A stretch of 57,566 bases of DNA, taken from contig JAFWYA010000019.1 of the NCBI GenBank assembly GCA_017517815.1, forward strand, positions 1 through 57,566. The letters run 5' to 3'. Origin of the DNA: Clostridia bacterium (GTDB lineage: Bacteria > Bacillota_A > Clostridia > Christensenellales > Aristaeellaceae). Each line of letters begins with the position of its first letter. Position 1 is the first letter of the stretch. Shown here piece after piece: positions 16,550-25,664 of the stretch. A program made the position numbers and the translations under genes. The notes beneath the pieces are model-generated. The model saw only the letters and a list, made by a program, of their open reading frames with translations. It had not been told where the DNA came from and ran no database searches.

Positions 16550-17707
16550 TCAGATTTCGGGAATCTCGATTTCGATCTCGCGGCCAAGCTTGGCGGACTT
16601 GCAGATGCCATCGATGATGGCCTGGTTGTACAGGATCTGGCTGGAGGGAACGGGAGCGCCGTTCTCGGAGTCGATCGCATCCAGGAAGGAGCGGATCTTC
16701 TTGTCAAACAGCTTGCCGTCGCTGGGGATGATCGGGATCTCGGTCACGACCTGCTCGCCGGCGATGTCGGTATACAGCTTCATGGCGCCGCCCACGGTGC
16801 CGTTCCAGCACTCGGTGGAGGGGATGCGCAGCGCAGCCTTCTTGCCGAGGATGACGGTGTCGCCGGGAGTGTCGAGATGCATGGCCCAGGAGATACGGAA
16901 GTCGACGATGATGCCGCCTTCCAGACGGATGAACGCAGCCGCGAAGTCGTCCACGTCAAAGCGCTCGGCGTTTTCCTTGGCAGTGTGGAAGCGGTCGGGC
17001 TTCATGTACATTTCGGTGGTGCCAAAGAAGTTGCTGGTGTAGCCGGTAACGGTCAGGGGCTTGGGATAGCCGATGGCGTTGAGCACCATGTCCAGAGAGT
17101 AGCAGCCGATATCGCCCAGAGCGCCGATGCCGGCAGTCTTCTGCTCGATGAAGGTGCTGTTGGGAATGCCGCGACGACGGCCGCCGCCGGTCTGGATGTA
17201 GTACACTTCGCCCAGAGCGCCGGACTCGACGATCTTCTTGATCATCTGCATGTTGACGTCCATGCGGGGCTGGAAGCCGATGGAGAGCAGCTTGCCGCTC
17301 TTCTTTTCAGCGCGGATGATTTCAACGGCCTCTTCGGTGGTCACGCACATGGGCTTCTCAAGCAGCACGTTGATGCCGGCGTTGAGGCAGTCGATGGTAC
17401 ATTCGGCATGGGTGCGGTTGTAGGTGCAGACAGACACCGCGTCCAGTTCCTTCTCGGCGGCCAGCATTTCGCTGTGATGGCCGTAGATGCGGGCGCCTTC
17501 GATGCCGTACTGCTTGGCAAAGGCTTCAGCCTTGCCGGGGATCAGGTCAGCCAGAGCGACGATCTCAACGTCGGGCTGAGCCAGGTAGCTTTCAGCGTGG
17601 GCTTCGGCGATCCAGCCGGTGCCGATGATGGCAACCTTGAACTTGCGGCTGTATTCGCGCTCTTCCTTCACGGTCTGGGTAAAGTTGGACAGAACAGTAT
17701 CGCTCAT
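16550..17707 (-). CDS. Gfo/Idh/MocA-family NAD(P)-dependent oxidoreductase
   Basis: A 385-residue sugar or polyol dehydrogenase-like enzyme. The Rossmann motif IIGTGWIAEAHAE begins near residue 27 after an unusual polar N-terminal extension, and the catalytic EKP motif (LLEKPMC) lies near 118. The C-terminal half has the family beta-sheet domain with GDIGCYSLD and a downstream His. Paired with the isomerase-like gene just upstream, it probably handles a cyclitol or sugar acid. The exact substrate cannot be read from sequence. Confidence 0.9.
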   Translation of the reverse strand: MSDTVLSNFTQTVKEEREYSRKFKVAIIGTGWIAEAHAESYLAQPDVEIVALADLIPGKAEAFAKQYGIEGARIYGHHSEMLAAEKELDAVSVCTYNRTHAECTIDCLNAGINVLLEKPMCVTTEEAVEIIRAEKKSGKLLSIGFQPRMDVNMQMIKKIVESGALGEVYYIQTGGGRRRGIPNSTFIEQKTAGIGALGDIGCYSLDMVLNAIGYPKPLTVTGYTSNFFGTTEMYMKPDRFHTAKENAERFDVDDFAAAFIRLEGGIIVDFRISWAMHLDTPGDTVILGKKAALRIPSTECWNGTVGGAMKLYTDIAGEQVVTEIPIIPSDGKLFDKKIRSFLDAIDSENGAPVPSSQILYNQAIIDGICKSAKLGREIEIEIPEI

Positions 17708-17733
17708 GATGATGTTCTCCTTTTCTTTCTATT

Positions 17734-18558
17734 TTACTTGAGACCAATCTTTTTGAGGGTGCCGATGCTCATCTCAGCAGCTTCCAGCGGCGTGCGGCCG
17801 ATGGACATATCCTGCTCGATGATGAACCACTTCGCGCCGGATTCGATGCCAGCTTCCACGACCTCTTCAACGTTCTGGCAGCCGTAGCCGAAGGGACGGA
17901 ATTCGAAGGCCTGGGTGTCCTTCTTTTCGTTCTCGTCCAGACCGATGAGGGCGTAGGGAGTGGAGCCATCCTGCTTGCGGCCCACATAGTCCTTCAGATG
18001 CACCACGGGGCAGCGGCCGGCGTACTTGCGAATGTAGTTGGCAGGATCTTCGCCTGCATACTTCACCCAGCAAACATCCAGCTCGGTCTTGAGCAGGTCG
18101 GCGGGAACGGCGTCGTAGAGGAAGTCCAGACCGTACTGGCCACTGAGGCTGACGAACTCAAAGTCGTGGTTGTGATAAAGCAGGGTCATACCGGCTTCCT
18201 TCATCAGGCCGGCGAATTTGTAAATGACCTGCAGCGCATGGGCAAAGCCGGGAGCGCCGGGGCGGGTCTGGTCATCCAGATAGGGCACGGCGATATATTC
18301 GCAGCCGATGGCCTTGTGGAAGGCGATCACGCCGAACATGTCGCTCTCGATCTGCACGAAGGGCACATGGCTGGAAATAGCCTTCAGGCCGTGCTTGTCC
18401 AGCAGCGCCTTCACCTGCTCGGCGGTATTGCCGTAGAAACCGGCGAACTCAACGCCGTCATAACCCATGCCCTTGAGGGCGCCCAGCACCGCATCAAGAT
18501 CCTTGGCGGCGTCTTCACGGGCAGAATAAATCTGATATGCAACGGGACGTTTTTCCAT
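17734..18558 (-). CDS. TIM-barrel sugar phosphate isomerase/epimerase-like protein
   Basis: A 274-residue AP-endonuclease-2-type TIM barrel, the fold of IolE/IolI-like enzymes. Motifs include GYDGVEFAG, the metal-ligand strand LLYHNHDFEF, the ELDVCWVKYAGEDP strand and VVHLKDY. ATG 18558 follows AGGAGG; a GTG four codons earlier lies inside that site and is rejected. It heads a two-gene operon with the oxidoreductase and faces an AraC regulator across a 127-bp divergent region. Confidence 0.88.
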   Translation of the reverse strand: MEKRPVAYQIYSAREDAAKDLDAVLGALKGMGYDGVEFAGFYGNTAEQVKALLDKHGLKAISSHVPFVQIESDMFGVIAFHKAIGCEYIAVPYLDDQTRPGAPGFAHALQVIYKFAGLMKEAGMTLLYHNHDFEFVSLSGQYGLDFLYDAVPADLLKTELDVCWVKYAGEDPANYIRKYAGRCPVVHLKDYVGRKQDGSTPYALIGLDENEKKDTQAFEFRPFGYGCQNVEEVVEAGIESGAKWFIIEQDMSIGRTPLEAAEMSIGTLKKIGLK

Positions 18559-18685
18559 AGAGGGGTACACCTCCTGTTTAATATGATTGTATTATAGCTG
18601 AAACAAGTCTTCCCTGTCGCGCCAGTTTGTGATATGATTGTGCCAAAACCTGCTATTCCTGTTTGCTTGAGCGGAGGTGTATTTT
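18559..18685. promoter_or_regulatory. Divergent promoter region with a direct repeat
   Basis: On the - strand TATAAT (18596-18591) precedes the isomerase gene, with only a weak -35 match (GCGACA). On the + strand an extended -10, TGATATGAT (18630-18638), precedes the AraC gene. The 10-mer ATATGATTGT occurs at 18581-18590 and 18632-18641, spaced 51 bp, close to five helical turns. These are candidate AraC-protein sites. Confidence 0.55.
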
Positions 18686-19468
18686 GTGCAGCAGTTCTAC
18701 GAATTATCGCGCGACAACAACCCGCGAACCGTGGCCTGGCATATTGACAACGACCATTATATTACCCATTTTCACAGCACCATAGAGCTTGCATACGTCG
18801 AAAGCGGCATGATCTGCGCCATTCAGGACGGTGTGAGCCATCAGGTGACTGCCGGGTATCTGGTGGTCAATTCCAGCTATATGGTGCATGGCTATTCCAC
18901 GCCGGAAAGTTCGCGCATCATCGTGTGTACCATTCCCCTGTCCACCGTGCCCAAGCTGCGCTCGCTTCTGAAGCAGCAGCACTTTGCACAGGGCATTGTA
19001 GACGTGCATGGCATGAAGGAATGCCGGCGCATCCTGCGAATGATGGCCGACCCTGTCAACAAAGAAAACAGCAACTTTGTCAACAGCCTGGGTGAAGCTC
19101 TGCTGGCGCTGCTGATCGAAAAAATCGGTCTGGTAGAATACACCTCCACCGCTGAAGACGACCTGATCAAGCGGATTCTGGTGTACCTGCAGGAGCACGC
19201 TGCCCAACCCCTTACCGTTGCGCAGGCAGCCGCGCACTTTGGCTACAGCTCCGGCCGGTTTTCGCACATTTTCAACGAGCGGGTGGGCTGCTCCTTTACG
19301 CAGTATCTCAACAGTCTGCGTACGGGCATGGCACAGCAGCTGCTGGCACAGGGCGAGCTTCCGCTGGTGGACGTTGCCACAGCCTGCGGTTTTTCCAGTC
19401 TGCGCACGTTTCACCGCGTTTACAAACACTTTACCGGCGAAACACCCCACGCTACCCAGACACGCTGA
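18686..19468 (+). CDS. AraC-family transcription regulator
   Basis: A 260-residue regulator with an N-terminal cupin-like sensor (HFHSTIELAYVESG near 27-40) and a C-terminal double helix-turn-helix (LTVAQAAAHFGYSSGRFSHI, then DVATACGFSSLRTFHRVYK). GTG 18686 is taken as start because CGGAGGTG ends 7 nt before it. It is transcribed away from the isomerase/oxidoreductase pair, so it most likely controls those two genes in response to their substrate. Confidence 0.9.
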   Translation: MQQFYELSRDNNPRTVAWHIDNDHYITHFHSTIELAYVESGMICAIQDGVSHQVTAGYLVVNSSYMVHGYSTPESSRIIVCTIPLSTVPKLRSLLKQQHFAQGIVDVHGMKECRRILRMMADPVNKENSNFVNSLGEALLALLIEKIGLVEYTSTAEDDLIKRILVYLQEHAAQPLTVAQAAAHFGYSSGRFSHIFNERVGCSFTQYLNSLRTGMAQQLLAQGELPLVDVATACGFSSLRTFHRVYKHFTGETPHATQTR

Positions 19469-19533
19469 TTGCGTTGTGGTATGACAATATGATATAATAT
19501 CTTTATATGATATTCATCAACGAGGTGACCTTT

Positions 19534-20580
19534 ATGGCAGGTATTACCTATAAATGCCCCAGCTGCGGCGGATATCTTGCGTTCGATCCCGAAGCTCAGC
19601 TGTGGAAGTGTCCGTTCTGTGATTCAGAATTCGAAGAATCCGGCCTGACGGAAAAGGATGAGGCCTCCGCCCAGAAGGCAGCGCAGCCTGCAGCGGACGA
19701 CGGCCACAGTCAGCTGGTCTACCACTGCCCCAGCTGCGGCAGCGAGATCATGACCGACGAAACCACCGTCGCCACGCAGTGCTACTACTGCCACAGCCCG
19801 GTGGTGCTGCAGGGCAAGCTGACGGATGAATGGCTGCCCGACAGCGTGATTCCCTTCACCATCAGCAAGGAGCAGGCCGTAGATACCTTCATGAACTGGG
19901 TGAAAAGCAAGAAGTACGTACCGAAGGCCTTCTTCAATCAGGCACAGATCGAAAGCATGCAGGGCGTCTACTATCCGCATTTCGTAACGGAATGCGAAGT
20001 GGAGGGCCTGCTCAGCGGCGAAGGCCGCACCGTCGGCGTGACGGAAACCACACGCGAGATCATCACCACCACCAATCATTACCGTGTAGTGCGCGGCGGC
20101 CGACTGCACTTCAAAAACATCATGCGCCCGGCGCTGACCAAGGCCAACCGCAAGCTGTCCGACGGCATCCATCCCTTCCCTCTCAATCAGGCCAAGCTGT
20201 TTGCCAACGCTTATCTTTCGGGCTTCCTGGCCGAACGCCGCGACATTGATGAAAGCGCCATTCGTCCCGAGATCGAGCAGGAAGTCGGCCAGTATGTACG
20301 GCCGCTTCTGGAGGCGGATATGCCCTACCAGAGCACCAGCCTGCAGACCAGCGCGAGCCTGAAAGGCATGAAGAGCCAGTACGTGCTGCTGCCCACCTGG
20401 GTGCTGACCTATCCCAACAAAAAGGATCCTCAGGACCCGTACTACTACGCCATGAACGGCTGTACAGGCGAGATCTGTGGCAAGCTGCCCATCGACAAAT
20501 CCCGCCTGCGCCGCACCAGCCTGATCATTTTTGCAGCTGTATTTGCCATCGGCTGCATTCTGAGCTACTTCATGTTCTGA
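19534..20580 (+). CDS. Zinc-ribbon membrane-anchored protein of unknown function
   Basis: The 348-residue protein has two N-terminal zinc ribbons (CPSCGG/CPFC near 8-31 and CPSCGS/CYYC near 63-86), a large polar middle, and a single C-terminal membrane segment (about 328-346), so the body faces the cytoplasm. The function is unknown. GAGGTGA precedes ATG 19534. A TATAAT box lies at 19493-19498. It is directly followed by a TPM-domain gene, a pairing that suggests a shared membrane task. Confidence 0.75.
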   Translation: MAGITYKCPSCGGYLAFDPEAQLWKCPFCDSEFEESGLTEKDEASAQKAAQPAADDGHSQLVYHCPSCGSEIMTDETTVATQCYYCHSPVVLQGKLTDEWLPDSVIPFTISKEQAVDTFMNWVKSKKYVPKAFFNQAQIESMQGVYYPHFVTECEVEGLLSGEGRTVGVTETTREIITTTNHYRVVRGGRLHFKNIMRPALTKANRKLSDGIHPFPLNQAKLFANAYLSGFLAERRDIDESAIRPEIEQEVGQYVRPLLEADMPYQSTSLQTSASLKGMKSQYVLLPTWVLTYPNKKDPQDPYYYAMNGCTGEICGKLPIDKSRLRRTSLIIFAAVFAIGCILSYFMF

Positions 20581-20597
20581 TGAAAGGAGGTACGACC

Positions 20598-21437
20598 ATG
20601 AAAAAGTTCCTTTCCGCTCTTTGCGCGCTGTTCATGCTGCTGTGCCTCTGCACGGCAGGCATGGCGCAGAGCGCTTCCGTCGTTGACCAAGCCGATCTGT
20701 TCACGCCTGTGGAAGAGGCCGAGCTTGCGCAGCTCATCGATACCTTCCGTCAGGAAACACAGATGGATTTTGTGATCCTCACCACCGATCAGGCGCATTC
20801 CTACAGCCAGCAGCAGATCGCCGACAGTTTCTACGAAGAAGGCGGCTATGGCATGGGCGATGATTACAGCGGCATTCTGTACTACATCGACATGTACGAG
20901 CGCGTCCCCTATCTGGCCACCTGCGGCGCGATGATCGACTACATGCCCGACGACCGCATTGAGTACGCGCACGAAGCCAGTTATGATTATCTAGCCTACG
21001 GCAATTATGCGCGCGCTGCCGCGCAGATGATCCAGACGGTGCAAACCTATGTGCGCCGCGGCATTCCTGAAGGCCAGTATCGCTACGACGTGCTTACCGG
21101 CGAGCGCCTGACGGCCTCGCACAAGGTGCTCACTCCGGGCGAACTGCTGGTATGTGCGCTGATCGCCGGCGTTGCTGCACTCATCTGCAGCGGTTCGGTC
21201 AAAGGGAGCTACAGCCTGAAGGGCAGTACCTACGACTACGCGTTCCGTGAAAACTGCGATGTAAAGTTTACCGAAAAAGTTGACGACTATCTGCGCACCA
21301 CCACCACACGCAGGCGCAAGGCTCCCCCGCCCTCTTCCAGCGGCGGCGGAGGCAGCAGCGTGCGTGTCGGCGGAAGCGGCGTGCACCGCAGCAGCAGCGG
21401 CCGCAGCTTCGGCGGCGGCGCAGGACGGAAATTCTGA
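20598..21437 (+). CDS. TPM-domain (YgcG-like) membrane protein
   Basis: A 279-residue protein with a signal peptide (1-24), a TPM domain (about 30-155, VVDQADLFTPVEEAELAQL and GDDYSGILYYID), one membrane segment (about 184-200) and a cytoplasmic tail that is basic, then Gly/Ser-rich. TPM domains occur in membrane proteins tied to photosystem repair in plants and to unknown envelope tasks in bacteria. AAAGGAGG precedes ATG 20598 and the gene follows the zinc-ribbon gene by 17 bp. It overlaps tag by one base. Confidence 0.83.
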   Translation: MKKFLSALCALFMLLCLCTAGMAQSASVVDQADLFTPVEEAELAQLIDTFRQETQMDFVILTTDQAHSYSQQQIADSFYEEGGYGMGDDYSGILYYIDMYERVPYLATCGAMIDYMPDDRIEYAHEASYDYLAYGNYARAAAQMIQTVQTYVRRGIPEGQYRYDVLTGERLTASHKVLTPGELLVCALIAGVAALICSGSVKGSYSLKGSTYDYAFRENCDVKFTEKVDDYLRTTTTRRRKAPPPSSSGGGGSSVRVGGSGVHRSSSGRSFGGGAGRKF

Positions 21438-22003
21438 TGGAAACACGCATGCAGCCATCCCGCTGCCGCTGGGCTAAAGGCGAACTGATGACCCGCTATC
21501 ACGACGAGGAATGGGGCGTGCCTGTGCACGACGACCAGAAGCTGTATGAAATGCTGCTCTTGGAGGCGTTTCAGGCCGGTCTTTCGTGGCAGGTGGTACT
21601 GAGCAAACGCGAGAATTTCCGCCGGGCCTTTGACGATTTTGACGCTGAAAAGATCGCCGCCTACGACGAAGCCAAAATACAATCGCTTTTGGCAGACGCT
21701 GGTCTCATCCGCTGCCGGCGCAAGATCGAAGGCGCCATCTCCAATGCCCGCTGCTATTTGCAGATCCGGCAGGAGTACGGCAGTTTTGCCAGCTACCTGT
21801 ACTCCTTCACCGATGGTAAAACCGTGATCAACAAAACAGGCGAGGTGTTCACCACCTCGCCCGTAAGCGACGCTCTTTCGCGCGATCTGCGCAAACGCGG
21901 CATGAAGTATATGGGTTCTGTTACGGTCTACAGCTATCTGCAGGCCGTAGGCGTAGTGGACGACCACGAGCCGTGCTGCTTCAAATCAGCCCTTCGGCGA
22001 TAA
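21437..22003 (+). CDS. tag: DNA-3-methyladenine glycosylase I
   Basis: Tag removes 3-methyladenine from alkylated DNA. The 188 residues contain RCRWAKG, the YHDEEWGVPVHDD segment with the catalytic-pocket Glu, LLLEAFQAGLSWQ and the zinc-binding His/Cys region near the C-terminus (DDHEPCC). The length matches the family. The start shares a base with the TPM stop codon. Its 3' end overlaps the convergent DUF4340 gene by 23 bp. Confidence 0.92.
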   Translation: METRMQPSRCRWAKGELMTRYHDEEWGVPVHDDQKLYEMLLLEAFQAGLSWQVVLSKRENFRRAFDDFDAEKIAAYDEAKIQSLLADAGLIRCRRKIEGAISNARCYLQIRQEYGSFASYLYSFTDGKTVINKTGEVFTTSPVSDALSRDLRKRGMKYMGSVTVYSYLQAVGVVDDHEPCCFKSALRR

Positions 22004-23465
22004 TATCAATGGTTTCCGCATCCACGCAGTGCAGCGCGACGCCGTCCACTGCAATCACATCTGTAAACAAATCCAGCCTTGTGGCCTCGACCGTTCGGAC
22101 GAGGCCGCTTTCTGTTTCCAGCACGACTGCCCAGCGCGTTTCTCCGCCGGTCCAGTCCTGCGGTACGCTGCCAAACGATGTTACCGCATCCAGGCGTGAA
22201 ACTACTTCATCCAGCAGTTCTTTTGCAGCAGGCTTCCCGTTCAGCGTGACCGTCATGTCATACACAACGTTGCCGTTTGCATCCACTTCCAGCTCGTTAT
22301 TGGGCAATACCCGTTCTGTGCGGGTGGCATACAGTTCGGCTGTTCCAGCAGGCGTAGTAATGGAAATGCGGTGCACCGCCAGATCACCTGCATCCAGAGG
22401 CTTGCGGGAAAGCATTTCATCCCGTTTCAGATCAATAAGCCACTGCACCAGGAAACGGCTGACAAGGTAACATTCGCCCTCGTATTCGCAGGTATAGAAG
22501 TATTCGCCCTCGGCACGCCCAATGATGAAACGCAGCGACTGGGCCTGACGCATACGGGTGACCAGCTCGCCGTTTTCGTCCACTTCGCTGGTCACGCCGG
22601 AGCTCATGTTCAGCGTGACGGTGCAAAGCGGCATATCAAAACCGTACAGGCTGCGATTATCCTCAGTCACGGTTGCTTCGCGCGTGCCCAGCCGGAAATT
22701 GTCCAGCACAGAAAGCAGCTGCGCAGATGCAGATGCGTCCAGCGGATAGAAAAAGGGCTGTTCCAGCATGCCATATGCGCCGTCTCGGAAGGTAAATGTG
22801 CACTGATCTGCTGCATTTTCAATGGTCAGTTCGTCCAGCAGTCCCGCATAGATCACCGGCTGCTGCACAGGATACAGACTTTTCTTTGTGAGGGTAAGCG
22901 CATCCACCACACCGGAGTCGCACATGTACACGGCGGTATTGCCGCTCCACTGGCAGTAAGCATAGGTGGTGTTGGGCACGTCGCCGCCGATCTTCAGCGT
23001 GGTTTCTGTACCGTCCGTATAGCGGATCACCGCAGTGGCGCGCGGCTTCAGCAGGCCCATATTGTCCAGCTGACTTTCCACCTCGGCTGCGTCCAGCGTT
23101 ACCACATTCTGTGCAACAATCTGTGTAACAGCATTGAGCAGCTCCTGTGCATAGGCATCGTTGATATCGGTCAGGGTATCGTTTTCCTCCAGCCACAGCG
23201 TGCCATCCTGCATGCGAAGAGTGTAGCTTTCGCCATAGGACGGTATGATTGTCACGCTGTCGAGCTGTTCCTGCGGAGTGATCGCAAAGGTCTGCTGTGC
23301 AGCAGTTTCCGTAAAAATCTGCAGCGTTTTGGGGCGATAGGCGGCCCTGATCTGCGGCAGCAACAGCACAAAAGCAGCTGCCAGCAGCAGACATACCAGC
23401 AGGATCGCCGGCGCAATCCAGCGGCTTTTACGGGTTTTGATGTTTTTCTTTGGAGGGTGCTGCAT
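21981..23465 (-). CDS. DUF4340 membrane-anchored protein of the Gld-type ABC system
   Basis: A 494-residue protein with one N-terminal membrane segment (about 17-38) and a long extracytoplasmic part made of repeated beta-rich DUF4340 units (such as LWLEENDTLTDINDAYAQEL). It is the last gene of a four-gene unit after an ATPase, a permease and a GldG-like protein; DUF4340 proteins are commonly encoded there. A role as an outside subunit of that transporter is likely, but its cargo is unknown. Confidence 0.82.
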   Translation of the reverse strand: MQHPPKKNIKTRKSRWIAPAILLVCLLLAAAFVLLLPQIRAAYRPKTLQIFTETAAQQTFAITPQEQLDSVTIIPSYGESYTLRMQDGTLWLEENDTLTDINDAYAQELLNAVTQIVAQNVVTLDAAEVESQLDNMGLLKPRATAVIRYTDGTETTLKIGGDVPNTTYAYCQWSGNTAVYMCDSGVVDALTLTKKSLYPVQQPVIYAGLLDELTIENAADQCTFTFRDGAYGMLEQPFFYPLDASASAQLLSVLDNFRLGTREATVTEDNRSLYGFDMPLCTVTLNMSSGVTSEVDENGELVTRMRQAQSLRFIIGRAEGEYFYTCEYEGECYLVSRFLVQWLIDLKRDEMLSRKPLDAGDLAVHRISITTPAGTAELYATRTERVLPNNELEVDANGNVVYDMTVTLNGKPAAKELLDEVVSRLDAVTSFGSVPQDWTGGETRWAVVLETESGLVRTVEATRLDLFTDVIAVDGVALHCVDAETIDIIAEGLI

Positions 23466-23478
23466 CCGTCTTCCCCCT

Positions 23479-24948
23479 TCAGCGGCTGCGTCTGGGCAGC
23501 AGCACGCACAGCCCCAGCACGATCACCAGCAGCGGAACGGCTACCGTCAGTACAATGCCAATCGTCTGACTGCCTACCGTCAGCGCAGGGCGCAGCGCAG
23601 TAGACGCCATGATATTCAGATCAACCGTACGCTCAGGCAGCAGTTCACCCATCAGCGTCAGCAGAAATTCTTCTGTATAGGTACGCTGATAGATGTATTC
23701 GCTGGTAAACGTCGCACTGCAGCCCGCTGCAAACATGCGGCTGATATTGCCGTTGGAATGCATGCGGTGCGCAAACAGCGCCACGCTGATCTCCCCCTGC
23801 CTGTCGCCGGGCTGACGGTCGATGGTGTCACGACCGTCGCTCAGGTCACGCACATAGGCATTGGGACCGGTTTTGAGCACCGTGCCTGTCGTAAGGGACG
23901 ACGTGGCCTCGGCGGGCGTTTCAAATGCACATGCCGCAGGCATCAGCAGGATATCCAGCCCGCTGCCGATCAGGTTTTGCGTCATATCCATCTTTTCCAT
24001 GTAGGGCATCAGCTGCAGCGGTTCCTCGTAATAGCTGCCGGTATCCTCCGCGCCCGCCACCACAACGCCGGACAGCGGCATTACGCCATAGCTGCGCAAA
24101 AGCGACAGATAGTTGGGCATATTCGTCAGCGGATCGGTATAATCGCGCAGCACGAACAGACTGCCGCCATTCTGGGCAAAGGCGCTGATCAGCTCAATTT
24201 CAGCGTCGCTCAAGTCATTCTGCGGCCCGGCGATCAGCAGCATGTCGATATCCTCCAGCGTGTCGCCCTTGAGCAGCGTGACCATACGGCTGTCGCAGTT
24301 GTTGCTTTTCAGAAAATCTACAAACACCTGCAGCATATTTTCCGTCAGTTCGCCGTGGCCCTGCAAAATACCCACCGTGGGGATGCTGTCCTGCGCTACA
24401 TAGACAATGGCCTCGGTAAGTTCCTTTTCATAAGCAAGGCCGGACAGTTCAAACGCACCAGCGTCAATATTGTAGCTTTGGGTGATGAAGTCCGAATAGT
24501 TCAGCAGCTTGTAACGCCCCGTGGCCGGGCAATTAACGATGACGGTATCCGCCTCTACGGCATGCTCCATATCGCTTTCAAAGCGCGTAAGGATGCCGGG
24601 GTTACGGTTGATGTCTGTAGGCAGCACGGTCACCCGGTCGCTGAGAACAGCGTAACGCTCCAGCAGCGCCCGCAGCTGCGCGTCTTCTGCTCCGCTTTGG
24701 TACAGCAGATACAGTTCAACGTCGCTTTCCAGTCTGGAAAGTGCTTTGGCTGTCTCCTCACCAGTGGTGGCATAGCCGTTGAAGCTCAGGTCCTTCGTCC
24801 AGCCATACTCATCCTCCAGCGTTTTTACGCCCACGTTCAGCAGCACGCACACTGCCAGAAAAGCAGCCATCATCAGCGCACTCAGTTTGCCATGACGCCA
24901 GCGCGGCTGACGCAGACGCGCCGCCAGCTTTTCAAACCACTTTTTCAT
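23479..24948 (-). CDS. GldG-like ABC-transporter-associated protein
   Basis: A 489-residue protein with an N-terminal (about 20-40) and a C-terminal membrane segment (about 463-485) flanking an extracytoplasmic domain of the ABC_transp_aux type (GGSLFVLRDYTDPL, FDVEL-like sensor strands). Relatives are gliding-motility GldG in Bacteroidetes and components of unknown exporters in Firmicutes. It overlaps the permease gene by 4 bp. Confidence 0.82.
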   Translation of the reverse strand: MKKWFEKLAARLRQPRWRHGKLSALMMAAFLAVCVLLNVGVKTLEDEYGWTKDLSFNGYATTGEETAKALSRLESDVELYLLYQSGAEDAQLRALLERYAVLSDRVTVLPTDINRNPGILTRFESDMEHAVEADTVIVNCPATGRYKLLNYSDFITQSYNIDAGAFELSGLAYEKELTEAIVYVAQDSIPTVGILQGHGELTENMLQVFVDFLKSNNCDSRMVTLLKGDTLEDIDMLLIAGPQNDLSDAEIELISAFAQNGGSLFVLRDYTDPLTNMPNYLSLLRSYGVMPLSGVVVAGAEDTGSYYEEPLQLMPYMEKMDMTQNLIGSGLDILLMPAACAFETPAEATSSLTTGTVLKTGPNAYVRDLSDGRDTIDRQPGDRQGEISVALFAHRMHSNGNISRMFAAGCSATFTSEYIYQRTYTEEFLLTLMGELLPERTVDLNIMASTALRPALTVGSQTIGIVLTVAVPLLVIVLGLCVLLPRRSR

Positions 24949-25664
24949 GCCGCGCCTCCTTCCGAAAAGCGCCGCGCATCCATCACGCGTGTCGCCGCCA
25001 CAAGGCAGCAGGCGATGAAGGACACAAAGAACAAAATGCCCGAATAGCTCAGCTGTCCCAGACGGAAGGGCTCATAGCGATCGTAGAGGCTTACAAAGTT
25101 CAGGCACTCGCTCATCCATGCCACGGGCAGATGATCCGCCAGCAGGTCGGCCATCCACAGCAGGAAGTTTGCGCCAAATGCTGCAATCGCGCCTGTCATC
25201 TGGTTTTTGGCAAAGCAGGTCACAAACAGATCCAGCGCCAGAAAGGCCAGGCTTTGCAGCGAAAACCCAAGATACCCCACAAACCACTCGCCCATATACA
25301 CCCTGCCGCAAATGGCGATAATCAGTGTGTACACATTGGTGAGCAGGATCGTAAGCATCATCACCGTAGCCGCCGCAAGGTATTTGCCCGTGACCACGCT
25401 GCCAAGCGCAACGGGACTGGTAAGGATGAGCTGATCGGTGCGCTTCTGGCGTTCCTCACAGATGAGGCGCATGGTCAGCAGCGGACAAAGAAGCATCACC
25501 AGCAGCGTCAGCTGCGACAGAAAGGTGAGCAGATCGCCGGACAGATTCTGCAGATTGTACAGATAAAAAATCAGCCCGGACAGGGTAAGGAACACACCCA
25601 TGAACACATAACCCACCGGCGTACGGAAATACGCGAGCAGGTCCCGTTTGTAAATGATGTTCAT
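24945..25664 (-). CDS. ABC transporter permease, GldF-like
   Basis: A 239-residue ABC-2-type permease with six hydrophobic segments. The start MNIIYKRDLLAYFRTPVGYV and the segment LLCPLLTMRLICEERQKRTD are typical of the GldF group. It lies between the ATPase and the GldG-like gene, with 4-bp overlaps on both sides, so the three are made together. Substrate unknown. Confidence 0.87.
   Translation of the reverse strand: MNIIYKRDLLAYFRTPVGYVFMGVFLTLSGLIFYLYNLQNLSGDLLTFLSQLTLLVMLLCPLLTMRLICEERQKRTDQLILTSPVALGSVVTGKYLAAATVMMLTILLTNVYTLIIAICGRVYMGEWFVGYLGFSLQSLAFLALDLFVTCFAKNQMTGAIAAFGANFLLWMADLLADHLPVAWMSECLNFVSLYDRYEPFRLGQLSYSGILFFVSFIACCLVAATRVMDARRFSEGGAA

Noticed and set aside
16520..17887. 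450-codon frame on the + strand
   Set aside because: Antisense to the Gfo/Idh/MocA oxidoreductase; no ribosome-binding site and no domain.
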